The notes: a model not told the origin generated them from the letters alone. Shown: positions 17,938 to 26,092, counted from the first letter of the stretch. The stretch: 27,306 nucleotides of DNA from Endozoicomonadaceae bacterium (GCA_023146365.1 JAGLCE010000063.1:1-27306), one strand, 5' to 3'. A program made the numbers and translations.

Positions 17938-19676
17938 GGAAGATACCCGCACTCATTGCATCGCTATCGACTCTGTTGATGCTACTAGCCACACTATTAT
18001 CGCCACTACCGGTTCTGGCAACGTTCACTGCCAGCACCGATCAGAGTGTTATCACTCAGAATGAAACCATTGATCTGACGCTCAGGGTGGACAGTCACTC
18101 ATCCTCCGGCCAACCGGATACCACATCGCTACAACAGAACTTTGATATTCTTGGCAATCGACGCAACAGTCAGTTCCAGATAATCAATGGCAAGACCGAA
18201 TCCTGGACTGACTGGGTTATCACTCTGGCGCCCAAACGTACCGGTGCGATAACCATCCCCACTTTCACCTATAACGGTGAAACATCAAAACCGATTTATA
18301 TTGATGTGCGCAGTGGTGCAGCGGCGGCTAGTAACAACAACGCAGTCTCACCAATTTTCATAAAGACCTCCTTGAGTCGTCAAGAACTCTATGTCCAGCA
18401 GGAAACCATACTCACCCTGAAAATCTACTACAGTGTCCAGTTAGTCGGTGACAGCGGCCTTACACCACTGGTAATCAATAGAGCCATCGTTCATCAGATG
18501 GGAAACAAACAATACGATGAACTGATCAATGGCCAACGTTACAATGTTTTTGAGGTTCAGTACGCTATTCATCCTCAAGAGAGTGGCACACTAACCGTTC
18601 CCGCATTAATCTTTACTTCCACGGTTATCGCCGGCGGCGACCCTTATAGCGGCTTTTTCACCAGGCAGCGTACCAAGCCTATAAGGGCCGCTTCTACAAA
18701 CATTATCCTGGATGTGAGACCCATTCCGGCAGACTACCCGGCCAATGTACCGTGGCTTCCAGCCAGCAATCTGACCCTAACCCAGACGTGGAGCAGTAAT
18801 CCAGACAACCTGAACGCTGGAGATCCTGTCACTCGCACCATCACAGTTGAAGCTAAAGGGCTGACAGCCGCTCAACTCCCACCGATCACGATGCCTTCCG
18901 TGGTTGGCATGAAAATCTATCCAGATCAGGCTAAAACTGAAGATACTTCCGGCCCAGACGGCATCATTGGCCAACGTACAGAAGCGGTCGCCTTCGTACC
19001 AACACAGTCAGGAAAAGTGACACTACCGGCGAGTCACTACACATGGTTTAACACCACAACCGGCAAGGTAGAGACCGCCACACTGCCTGAGACCATCATC
19101 AATGTTGCCACCTCTACTACGACGAGTATTACGACACCCACACCAAGTCTACCGATAGATTCAGAGACCTTATCTGATTCAGCGCCACAGAGCGGTTTAT
19201 CACCCACGCATCAAGCAACACTTCCTTGGATAATCGCAACAGTCGCTTTTACTCTGCTCTGGCTGGCAACTTTGGGTTTTTACTTAAAACACCGAAAAGT
19301 CACTGCTAACCCTGTGAGCCATACCCATCACACGATCGACAAAACAGAATATCCCACGGAAAAAAGTGCGTTTCATCAGCTATCAGAAGCCTGCAAGAAG
19401 AGTGATGTACAACAGATAAAACACCAATTCATGGATTGGGCAGCCCTGTTCTTGAATCGAGATGATTTATACCGTCTTGCAGCGGTGTCTCAATTATTTC
19501 ATCATGATGAGCTAACACAACAGTTGGAATCCCTTGAACAGGCACTCTATTCAGGGCAATCGGGTCACGCGTTTAACAGCGATTCATTGCTGGAGATAAT
19601 TGCCGATCTACGTAAATTGACAAAATCGTCCCGCAAGAGATCAGACGACGCAGTGCTCTCTCCGATCAATCCCTGA
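17931..19676 (+). CDS. batD: BatD-like exported protein
   Basis: 581 residues with an N-terminal signal peptide (MVRKIPALIASLSTLLMLLA, likely cleaved after PLPVLA near residue 30). A long periplasmic beta-rich region contains FTASTDQSVITQNETIDLTL and repeated Ig-like strands. One membrane segment (about 432-452, WIIATVAFTLLWLATLGFYL) and a cytoplasmic tail end the protein. This is the BatD layout, and the gene is the last of the operon. It starts inside the BatB/C stop region (7-bp overlap). BatD probably links the periplasm to the VWA/MoxR complex; no enzymatic motif is visible. Confidence 0.9.
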   Translation: MVRKIPALIASLSTLLMLLATLLSPLPVLATFTASTDQSVITQNETIDLTLRVDSHSSSGQPDTTSLQQNFDILGNRRNSQFQIINGKTESWTDWVITLAPKRTGAITIPTFTYNGETSKPIYIDVRSGAAAASNNNAVSPIFIKTSLSRQELYVQQETILTLKIYYSVQLVGDSGLTPLVINRAIVHQMGNKQYDELINGQRYNVFEVQYAIHPQESGTLTVPALIFTSTVIAGGDPYSGFFTRQRTKPIRAASTNIILDVRPIPADYPANVPWLPASNLTLTQTWSSNPDNLNAGDPVTRTITVEAKGLTAAQLPPITMPSVVGMKIYPDQAKTEDTSGPDGIIGQRTEAVAFVPTQSGKVTLPASHYTWFNTTTGKVETATLPETIINVATSTTTSITTPTPSLPIDSETLSDSAPQSGLSPTHQATLPWIIATVAFTLLWLATLGFYLKHRKVTANPVSHTHHTIDKTEYPTEKSAFHQLSEACKKSDVQQIKHQFMDWAALFLNRDDLYRLAAVSQLFHHDELTQQLESLEQALYSGQSGHAFNSDSLLEIIADLRKLTKSSRKRSDDAVLSPINP

Positions 19677-19695
19677 ATCGAACACTATTTCCCCA

Positions 19696-19726
19696 CCTAT
19701 GGCGTCGTTTTCAACGTCCCCATAGG
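19696..19726. terminator. Hairpin after the Bat operon, possible terminator
   Basis: CCTATGG (19696-19702) and CCATAGG (19720-19726) are exact complements around a 17-nt spacer, 19 bp after the batD stop. No T-run follows on the plus strand, so it may be an attenuating or mRNA-stabilising hairpin rather than a classical terminator. Confidence 0.4.
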
Positions 19727-19894
19727 CCAAAACTCTCATCACATACATGGCACCACCAATAACATCAGTCTCTACAACAGAAACAGAGAAGAGTCGACAT
19801 AGCGCGGTACGGGTTATCCGCTTATAATTGGCTAGCCTTAGCACATCACGGCAGTTATTCATCACCTATAACAACCGGCATAAGGAGACGCGCC

Positions 19895-20794
19895 ATGGCA
19901 CAGATTGCATTTATCGGACTGGGCAATATGGGGGCTCCCATGGCCTCGAACCTGATAAAAGCGGGCCACCGACTCAAAATATTCGATCTCAATCCTGCGG
20001 CCCTTACCGCCCTGACAGCTCAGGGTGCGACTTCCACACAACAGGCATCGGATGCCGTTCAAGATGCAGAATTCATTATCAGCATGCTTCCATCTGGCCT
20101 GCACGTTGAAAGTCTATACCTCGGTAAAACAGCTTTGCTGAAGGAGATAAACAGCAATGCCCTGATCATTGACTCCAGCACGATTGACGCAGAGACCGCA
20201 CGCAAAGTCGCCGCTGCAGCGACGACACAGGAAACAGCATTTATCGATGCACCGGTCTCAGGCGGTACAACCGGTGCTGAAAAGGGAACGCTGTCATTTA
20301 TGGTGGGTGGAGAAAAAGCACATTATGAGCGGTCTCTTCCCATTTTAAAGAACATGGGCACCCATATATTTCATGCCGGTGATACAGGTTGCGGCCAAGT
20401 GGCGAAAATGTGCAACAACATGTTGCTAGCCATACAGATGACCGGCACTGCCGAAGCACTATCACTGGCTATTCGGAACGGTCTCTCACCAGAGACGGTA
20501 TCCGACATCATGCTACAAAGCTCTGGGAGAAACTGGTCGCTGGAAGTCTACAATCCGGTTCCTGGAGTTATGGACAACGCACCGGCCTCCAGGAATTACC
20601 AAGGAGGCTTCATGGTTAATCTGATGCTCAAAGATCTCAAACTGGCGCTTGATGCTGCTGCGACATCCGGTGCATCAACGCCTATGGGAGCACTCGCACG
20701 CAATCTCTACAGCCTGCATACAGATCAGGCTGACAATAACGGCCAGTTAGATTTTTCCAGTATTTTCCAGCTATACAACAGAAAACATCAATGA
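19895..20794 (+). CDS. mmsB: 3-hydroxyisobutyrate dehydrogenase
   Basis: NAD-dependent oxidation of 3-hydroxyisobutyrate to methylmalonate semialdehyde in valine breakdown. 299 residues, the usual family length. Visible are the Rossmann motif GLGNMGAPMASNL (8-20), DAPVSGGTTGAEKGT (118-132), the catalytic lysine in GCGQVAKMCNNM (K171, with N175), and SGRNWSLEVYNPVPGV followed by KDLKLALDAA, which favour MmsB over tartronate semialdehyde reductase. AAGGAG lies 8 nt before the ATG. It stands alone: no other valine catabolic gene is in the window, so its partners (such as mmsA) must be elsewhere. Confidence 0.93.
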   Translation: MAQIAFIGLGNMGAPMASNLIKAGHRLKIFDLNPAALTALTAQGATSTQQASDAVQDAEFIISMLPSGLHVESLYLGKTALLKEINSNALIIDSSTIDAETARKVAAAATTQETAFIDAPVSGGTTGAEKGTLSFMVGGEKAHYERSLPILKNMGTHIFHAGDTGCGQVAKMCNNMLLAIQMTGTAEALSLAIRNGLSPETVSDIMLQSSGRNWSLEVYNPVPGVMDNAPASRNYQGGFMVNLMLKDLKLALDAAATSGASTPMGALARNLYSLHTDQADNNGQLDFSSIFQLYNRKHQ

Positions 20795-20886
20795 CACGCT
20801 GATTCACAGAATAACAACACCCAATGTCACGGATGAAGCTCTACTTGCCTGTCCAGTGATTTTAAACCAGTGCGAATTGACGACTC

Positions 20887-21702
20887 TCAAAAGGAGTAGT
20901 TTTGAGCTTGATTATAAAAGGGCATCACCTTGGGAATAGCGTAATGAAGATCGACAATTCGCCTCTCTGTTGCGGGATGGGTCTTCAAAAACTCCGGTGA
21001 CTGATCAGCATGTTGCGCCATTTTCTGCCATAGAGAGATGGCGGCCTGTGGGCGGTAACCTGCGCGGGCCATCAGTTCAAGACCGATAATATCCGCTTCT
21101 ACCTCTCTCTTCCGACTGTTCGGCAATGTCAGCGCATACTGCACGCCACTGTCTGACAATCCCATGACATTCTCATTCACACCCAGCAGCGTGCCATTAG
21201 CCTTTTTAGTCAATTCAGCGGCATAGGCCTCTGAGATAGCCTCTCGACCGTGTTCTCGAAGCGCGTGAGCCATGACATGACCCAAAATGGCGGCAATCTC
21301 ACCATCCGTCAATTGCAAACGATCAATAATGCCGCTATAAAAAAGAATTTTCCCACCTGGCATACAACTAGCGTTCATAACATGACTCTGAATGACATTG
21401 AGCTCCCAATGCCACTGCAGAGCATCCACGCTAAAAACACGGATTTCATCCACTAGATTAGCGGTAATGCGACGCACTCGCTTTAAGGTCTCATCATCCA
21501 GATTTAACACTTTTTGACTTTCTGCTTTTTTTATCGTGTTGTGATACGCAGTCGTCGACAAGGTGTCGACCTGTTCAGCACTGAGCAGCACGAACATTCG
21601 CTGCTGCTCAGGCTGCGTCATACCAATAACAATGGTATGGATGATCTGACAACCCACCAGCACGGATAACAGTAAACCGACCACGACGGCTCTTATTTTC
21701 AT
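20887..21702 (-). CDS. M48-family metallopeptidase-like lipoprotein with altered active site
   Basis: 271 residues from the ATG at 21702, which has GAGG about 9 nt upstream and opens a lipoprotein signal (MKIRAVVVGLLLSVLVGC, lipobox LVGC, acylated C18). The frame is open 22 codons further, but that would bury the signal. M48 features include CMPGGKILFYSGII (113-126), EIAAILG, then HVMAHALREHGRE (142-154), SRKREVEAD (196-204) and a THPATERR tail (241-248). The zinc-binding motif of active M48 enzymes is HExxH; here it reads H-V-M-A-H, the codon being GTC, so the catalytic glutamate is absent while both histidines and the distal glutamate remain. Family members in E. coli (LoiP, BepA) act in outer-membrane quality control. 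This one may be a non-catalytic zinc-binding relative. It is convergent with mmsB. Confidence 0.9.
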   Translation of the reverse strand: MKIRAVVVGLLLSVLVGCQIIHTIVIGMTQPEQQRMFVLLSAEQVDTLSTTAYHNTIKKAESQKVLNLDDETLKRVRRITANLVDEIRVFSVDALQWHWELNVIQSHVMNASCMPGGKILFYSGIIDRLQLTDGEIAAILGHVMAHALREHGREAISEAYAAELTKKANGTLLGVNENVMGLSDSGVQYALTLPNSRKREVEADIIGLELMARAGYRPQAAISLWQKMAQHADQSPEFLKTHPATERRIVDLHYAIPKVMPFYNQAQNYSF

Positions 21703-22053
21703 TCCAAAAACCTCTAATTCCCCTATAGCCTGCACCGTCCACAATGACCGAATCCAGTGGTTCTTCATTTGAGTTCAATCATGCTACCATGAGCACCGAC
21801 TCACTGCCGAACAACTACAGGACACAACCAAACAGTCAATATCACCGGAACGACTCATCATTATAACCGCCCTGCCACTATTTTTAGCTACGATCACGAG
21901 CAGTCGTTACACCACCATTGATGAGCTTGCGCATTGCGCCACGAATCATCCTTAGGAATATCAATCAGTTTCGTATTGACTAGTTAAATACTAATGTTAG
22001 AGCTATTTTTAAATCTGTTGAGCTTTTTCTCTTAGCAATAAGTATTTATAGGA

Positions 22054-22133
22054 AAACAAATAAACAAATAAACAAATAAACAAATAAACAAATAAACAAA
22101 TAAACAAATAAACAAATAAACAAATAAACAAAT
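22054..22133. repeat. Octanucleotide tandem repeat, 10 perfect copies of AAACAAAT
   Basis: The 8-bp unit AAACAAAT occurs exactly ten times in a row without error, ending 140 bp before the TTG start of the BIR/RING gene. Perfect arrays of short units mutate by slipped-strand mispairing. Being non-coding and upstream, changes in copy number could alter promoter spacing or DNA bending. There are no spacers, so it is not a CRISPR array. Confidence 0.97.
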
Positions 22134-22257
22134 CCTATTTTTAATATGTAATGTTTGAATTTTTTTGAAAAGCTCATGTCTATTAAACAGAGGAGAGTTT
22201 AAACAAACACTTTCAATTCTATTAATTAAAATTATTATGCTTTACAAAGCATATACT

Positions 22258-22265
22258 GGAAAGGA
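22258..22265 (+). promoter_or_regulatory. Ribosome-binding site supporting a TTG start
   Basis: GGAAAGGA lies 8 nt before the TTG at 22274. This good Shine-Dalgarno match decides for the TTG over the first in-frame ATG (22463), which has no comparable site and would remove 63 residues. Confidence 0.6.
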
Positions 22266-22273
22266 TAAATACT

Positions 22274-23869
22274 TTGATAAATTCTATAACGTGCGCAAGA
22301 ACTGGAGAGAAGTTAACTATCTGCTCAAATACGAGCAATCTATATAATGCTGATTTTGATGTAAATGTATTGCACAGTAATCATCGTAGTAACTTTAATT
22401 CATCGGGAAAAAAATGCTGTTTTCAATTACATGATGTCATTATTAAATTTAGCCAAGCAGAGATGTCAGCGCTAGATCGAAGAAAGATGTCGATGAATGA
22501 ATTAGCTGAAATGTTCATAAGCGAGCAGCCTAACGTAACATCTGAGCAAAAGGGCATGATTAAAGAGAGAGCTGATAGATTAGCCATAACAGGTGTTTTT
22601 TCCGCTGAAATCCCACCGAATAAGGGGCTGAAAGGCGCTTTTACTCACTGCGCTAAATGTCACAGAATAACGTCAAAAGACACTCTGAAAAAATATATGA
22701 GCGGGCAAGAGGATCTCGCAGATAAATTCCATGCAGTTCAATGTGTTCAAGCTGATGAGACACTTCATTCTGTGCGTTATACCGCTTGGGAAACAGAAAA
22801 AGCTTCGTTCACGGGAGCAGCCACTGGAGAGCCAGCAGAACGTAGAGCACCAATATCGCTTGAGCGTGCTGATTTTTCAGCCAATCCTGACGATGTAAGG
22901 CCGCCTATTTTTCTGGAGAATCTATTAGTGAGCGGCGAAGCAGGCCACAACTACCTCGCTATAGCAGAGGAGCTTGAGCCTCGTCACGAACAACGCTATA
23001 ACAATATAACACTTAAGGATTTAGGCGTTGACAAGAAGCATCTTCTCACTAGCGATCTCGCTAGCAATCTCGCTAGCGATCATGGCTTTGTAACGAGAAA
23101 AATTGCATGTCCAAAATTTTGTCGGCTCACGGTTAGAGCCCACACTTTCGAGGAAAGCAAGATTGAGCCGGAACAGATAGATAAGATGCTAAAATCAGGT
23201 TTCTTCCATTCCACTGACAGGCATTCTAGGATTGCTTCCATTGTTTGTTTCTTATGTAAAGGTGGAATAGAAGATAAGGTCTTCAAAAAGCTTGGTTTTA
23301 TTCCTGATCATGAGCATGCCAAACTGTACCCTGGCTGTCCGTTTATTCAAAAGCGCATGACGAGTGACAACATTGTAGATGCTTTTATGAACGGTGAACA
23401 GCGAAAAGCAATGGCTAGCAAGGCCGAGACGGCTTCTTGGAAGGACGAGAAAATAAAAGCAGTTTTAACAGACTTTATAAGCAAGCTTAATCCAATTAGG
23501 ATGAAATTCTTGCCTGCTGACGTCGCAGACTATATAAATGAGGAGGAGAAGAAGGAGAAGCACGCTCAAGATCACGCTTCCTGTTTCGAAACTTCAGCTT
23601 TGTTGGGTGCGATCGGTGGCTGTGATGATAACACAAGTGGAGTAACAGCACAGACCGAGATCTGTGAAGCGTCATCATCACAACTTGGTGAAGCTAATAT
23701 GTGCCCAATTTGTCGAGCGAACGAAGTAACTTATGTGCTTTACCCCTGTCGCCATACTCTCTGTGATGAGTGCGTATTTGATGCGCTAGTTTGCCCCTTC
23801 AGATGTAATATCATTGCGAGGGGTACTATTGAGCACGCCAAAGCAAATAAAATTATATATTATGGGTAG
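22274..23869 (+). CDS. BIR + RING protein resembling inhibitor-of-apoptosis (IAP) proteins
   Basis: 531 residues from a TTG start. Near residues 280-360 is a BIR domain: RLTVRAHTFEE, SGFFHS, then zinc ligands C325-F-L-C328, H348 and C355 in DHEHAKLYPGCPF. The H-x6-C part closely resembles XIAP BIR3 (HAKWYPGC); the C-to-H loop is three residues longer than usual. At the C-terminus is a RING finger: C477-P-I-C480, P-C492-R-H494, C497-D-E-C500, C507-P-F-R-C511. This domain order is that of animal IAPs, where BIRs bind caspases or their activators and the RING is a ubiquitin ligase. A region at about 100-157 (LAITGVF, HCAKC, FHAVQC) may be a degenerate BIR. There is no signal peptide. The DNA is A+T-richer than the core genes. 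Gene and domains confident; inhibition of host apoptosis is inferred, supported by known IAPs in Candidatus Endonucleobacter. Confidence 0.88.
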   Translation: MINSITCARTGEKLTICSNTSNLYNADFDVNVLHSNHRSNFNSSGKKCCFQLHDVIIKFSQAEMSALDRRKMSMNELAEMFISEQPNVTSEQKGMIKERADRLAITGVFSAEIPPNKGLKGAFTHCAKCHRITSKDTLKKYMSGQEDLADKFHAVQCVQADETLHSVRYTAWETEKASFTGAATGEPAERRAPISLERADFSANPDDVRPPIFLENLLVSGEAGHNYLAIAEELEPRHEQRYNNITLKDLGVDKKHLLTSDLASNLASDHGFVTRKIACPKFCRLTVRAHTFEESKIEPEQIDKMLKSGFFHSTDRHSRIASIVCFLCKGGIEDKVFKKLGFIPDHEHAKLYPGCPFIQKRMTSDNIVDAFMNGEQRKAMASKAETASWKDEKIKAVLTDFISKLNPIRMKFLPADVADYINEEEKKEKHAQDHASCFETSALLGAIGGCDDNTSGVTAQTEICEASSSQLGEANMCPICRANEVTYVLYPCRHTLCDECVFDALVCPFRCNIIARGTIEHAKANKIIYYG

Positions 23870-24188
23870 AACAATAAAGGAAAAATAAAGGGTCATGCCA
23901 CTCACTGGTTGTGGTTCGACTCTCCTTTGTAAGTTTAGGCGACACATTCCTTTTTAGTGCCACTGTTTTATTCATGGGGAAAGCATCAATACTCAGAGCA
24001 AGATGATGGTGTTTGTCCAACCGAGTCGGAGGGCTCTGTAACGGGAGCATCCAGATTAACAGTGACCTCCGCCAATCTGTCATTAAACAGGGGCAAAGTG
24101 CGAAGGCATCTTCATCAAACTTCAATGGCAAGCGTTTCGTCCCAGAAATGAGTATCATGCCATCATTGCATTTTATTTACTTTTGCCT
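23870..24188. other. Convergent intergenic region, no gene seen
   Basis: 319 bases between the ends of the BIR/RING gene and the second ankyrin gene. Composition is more balanced than in the flanks. Short open frames exist on both strands, but none has a recognisable motif; the minus-strand segment FNDRLAEVTVNLDAP looks protein-like but is surrounded by stops, so this may be decayed coding sequence. No T-tailed terminator hairpin was found. Confidence 0.45.
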
Positions 24189-25883
24189 CTATCTTCCTTC
24201 TTCATCTTGCTTGTGCGCTAACACATTAAATGAAGTGCAATTTAAAATTCTACCTATTCCTATTAGCAAATCATTTTCAAAATAATGACTAAGCTGTAAC
24301 GATTTAACATTGGATTTAATTTTACTCAAATGCTTCACTACATTCAAAGTACTTTTTTTATTCAAATTATTATTGTCGCTCACATCACCACAATATATGA
24401 GCGTTTTCCGTAAGCACATAGACTTAAGGGTTAGAAGAGGAGGAGGAGGATATCGTAAATCATCCATCTTTTTGTTTGTCAGCAATTTTTTATAGTCACT
24501 AAGTACAGATTGATGCACTATCGCATGATTGTTTATTAAAAATTTTATAATATCCATGTCAGGATTTTCCGCCATAATTGCAATTTGTACCGGAGTAATA
24601 ACGAATCCTTCGTCGTTAGGATCAGAGAAGAAGGCATTAACGTCAGCTCCATAAGTTAATAACAAATCAATCAAATCCTGTTTTTTTGCAAAAGTAGCAT
24701 GACAAAGTGGATTACAAGAATTTGTTTTCTTTCTCATCCAAGCATTAACATCATTCCCCTTATTAAGCAGGAGCTCTAATAGACCGAAATTATTTAAATT
24801 GACGGCCTTATAAATAACGCTTTCTCCACCATAATCCTTATTATTTCTACGCCCACCTACCCCATATTCTTCAAGAACAGGAGGAGCATCAATTAATTTA
24901 TTACCCTTAACATTAAATCTAATTAATGTATTACCCTTAGCAATTTTAACATTAACGCCAGCGTTAATTAACACTTTAGCCATTTCCAATAAATTAATGG
25001 CGTCTCTATCATTATTAGCCACATTTCTCTCATGATCAGCCACACTTACTCCACGAGCAGGCGCTTTATTTTTTTTACTTTCAATATTAATAAGCTCGTC
25101 TAAAGCGACTTTTAAAAAACTAAATTCTAGTGTAGGCTCATATTTTAGCAATAATTCAAAACCGTTTAAGTCTTTTTCCTTAATAGTGCAAAGCAGAGGT
25201 TTTTGCGTATCATAGCTACAGCCATCAGGGTTTGCCCCTTTTTTCAGCAGAGCTTCTGCTGCAGCGTGCTTTGAACAGGAAAACGCAAAAGCCAACCCTG
25301 ATGTAGAGCGGCGCTCATCCTCATACTTGACACCAACCCCTGCATTAATCAAGGATATAGCCATGTTTTCATCATGATAGATAGCAGTTTCTAGCGCTCT
25401 TATTAGAGTCCTGTTTGTTAGTATAGTATCGCCATGAACGCTATGCTGTTGTAATAGTCGATCAAGTTCTTTCTGATTCTTATTCTCGACTGCCTTATTA
25501 ATGCTCAATAAAGTTTTATCATCCAGTGTGATCTCGATTGAAGCTCTTTGAATTCCTACACGCTCATCTAGCATAGACTCCGCCTGTACTGGACTCTCTT
25601 GTCTACTTGAGAGCGATGATAATGGTTTACCAGATTCTTCGATTACGCAAGCTGAATTAAACTTAACCAACGGCTTAGATTGGCCGGGGTTAGACTGTTC
25701 TTCTTCTGCGCTCCTTTCAGCCAGTGGCTTATCTAACACGACAGCACGCTCTGGATCTATTGGAGCAGATAGATTATCGACCTCCACACCAATCACTCTA
25801 TTTGTTGTGGAAGAGGAATCCTGCCCACTGCCTGCAGGAGAGTCTAGCAAATTAACCGCTGTAGTATTATTTGTTACATTCAT
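24189..25883 (-). CDS. Ankyrin-repeat protein, candidate host-directed effector
   Basis: 564 residues from the ATG at 25883. Residues 1-115 are polar, Ser/Glu/Asp-rich and probably disordered. Ankyrin repeats follow at about 158-188 (TAIYHDENMAISLINAGVGV), 192-223 (ALLKKGANPDG), 226-250, 293-312 (AKVLINAGVNVK), 353-383 (KAVNLNNFGLLELLLNKG), 388-417 (DLIDLLLTYGADVNAFF) and 426-455 (TPVQIAIMAENPDMDIIKFL). After the repeats comes PPPPLLTLKSMCLRKTLI (479-496), which loosely resembles the BC box of SOCS-box proteins. No signal peptide or membrane segment. It is convergent with the BIR/RING gene. A 7-bp tandem repeat lies 13 bp upstream of the start and the Shine-Dalgarno sequence is weak. Gene and ankyrin confident; effector role inferred; SOCS-like reading speculative. 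Confidence 0.88.
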   Translation of the reverse strand: MNVTNNTTAVNLLDSPAGSGQDSSSTTNRVIGVEVDNLSAPIDPERAVVLDKPLAERSAEEEQSNPGQSKPLVKFNSACVIEESGKPLSSLSSRQESPVQAESMLDERVGIQRASIEITLDDKTLLSINKAVENKNQKELDRLLQQHSVHGDTILTNRTLIRALETAIYHDENMAISLINAGVGVKYEDERRSTSGLAFAFSCSKHAAAEALLKKGANPDGCSYDTQKPLLCTIKEKDLNGFELLLKYEPTLEFSFLKVALDELINIESKKNKAPARGVSVADHERNVANNDRDAINLLEMAKVLINAGVNVKIAKGNTLIRFNVKGNKLIDAPPVLEEYGVGGRRNNKDYGGESVIYKAVNLNNFGLLELLLNKGNDVNAWMRKKTNSCNPLCHATFAKKQDLIDLLLTYGADVNAFFSDPNDEGFVITPVQIAIMAENPDMDIIKFLINNHAIVHQSVLSDYKKLLTNKKMDDLRYPPPPLLTLKSMCLRKTLIYCGDVSDNNNLNKKSTLNVVKHLSKIKSNVKSLQLSHYFENDLLIGIGRILNCTSFNVLAHKQDEEGR

Positions 25884-25896
25884 AAAATAACCATAA

Positions 25897-25928
25897 AAAT
25901 TAGAAATTAGAAATTAGAAATTAGAAAT
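25897..25928. repeat. Heptanucleotide tandem repeat, AAATTAG x 4.6
   Basis: Four perfect copies of AAATTAG (25897-25924) plus AAAT. The block starts 13 bp upstream of the ankyrin ATG at 25883, so it lies in the untranslated leader or core promoter of that minus-strand gene. Slippage here would change spacing just before the ribosome-binding region. Confidence 0.9.
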
Positions 25929-26092
25929 ATCGGTAGCAACTGTCTTGTGTTAGCTACAACTGAGTTCGACATTATTGCATTAATTTAGTTTCATGAAATT
26001 TCCGTTCATTAAAATCCAGATATCTTTTAATGCAATATTATTTTAAAAAAACAACTCTTGAGCCTCTTGTTAAATCAAGAATTTAATCGAAT

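Larger units (their letters stand above)
21703..22273. other. Long intergenic region with repeat block
   Basis: 570 bases without a convincing gene. From 21773 to 21955 one plus-strand frame is open (SPERLIIITALPLFLATITS, ending in a TAG) but lacks a start codon, so it may be a relic. From about 21960 the DNA turns strongly A+T-rich, holding the octanucleotide repeat (22054-22133), then ATGCTTT/AAAGCAT as an inverted repeat (22237-22252) just before the ribosome-binding site of the BIR/RING gene. The 60-codon frame at 22165-22347 overlaps that gene and is not credible. Confidence 0.5.

Noticed and set aside
19641..19865. 74-codon minus-strand open frame between batD and mmsB
   Set aside because: It overlaps the end of batD and the hairpin, with no recognisable product.
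22054..22133. CRISPR-like array
   Set aside because: The units are 8 bp and contiguous, with no spacers and no cas genes in the window.
22165..22347. Small 60-codon gene upstream of the BIR/RING gene
   Set aside because: It needs a TTG start without a ribosome-binding site, overlaps the BIR/RING gene in another frame, and shows no recognisable motif.
23853..24158. 101-codon minus-strand open frame between the BIR/RING and ankyrin genes
   Set aside because: It overlaps the end of the BIR/RING gene, has no ribosome-binding site, and its residues show no domain pattern.
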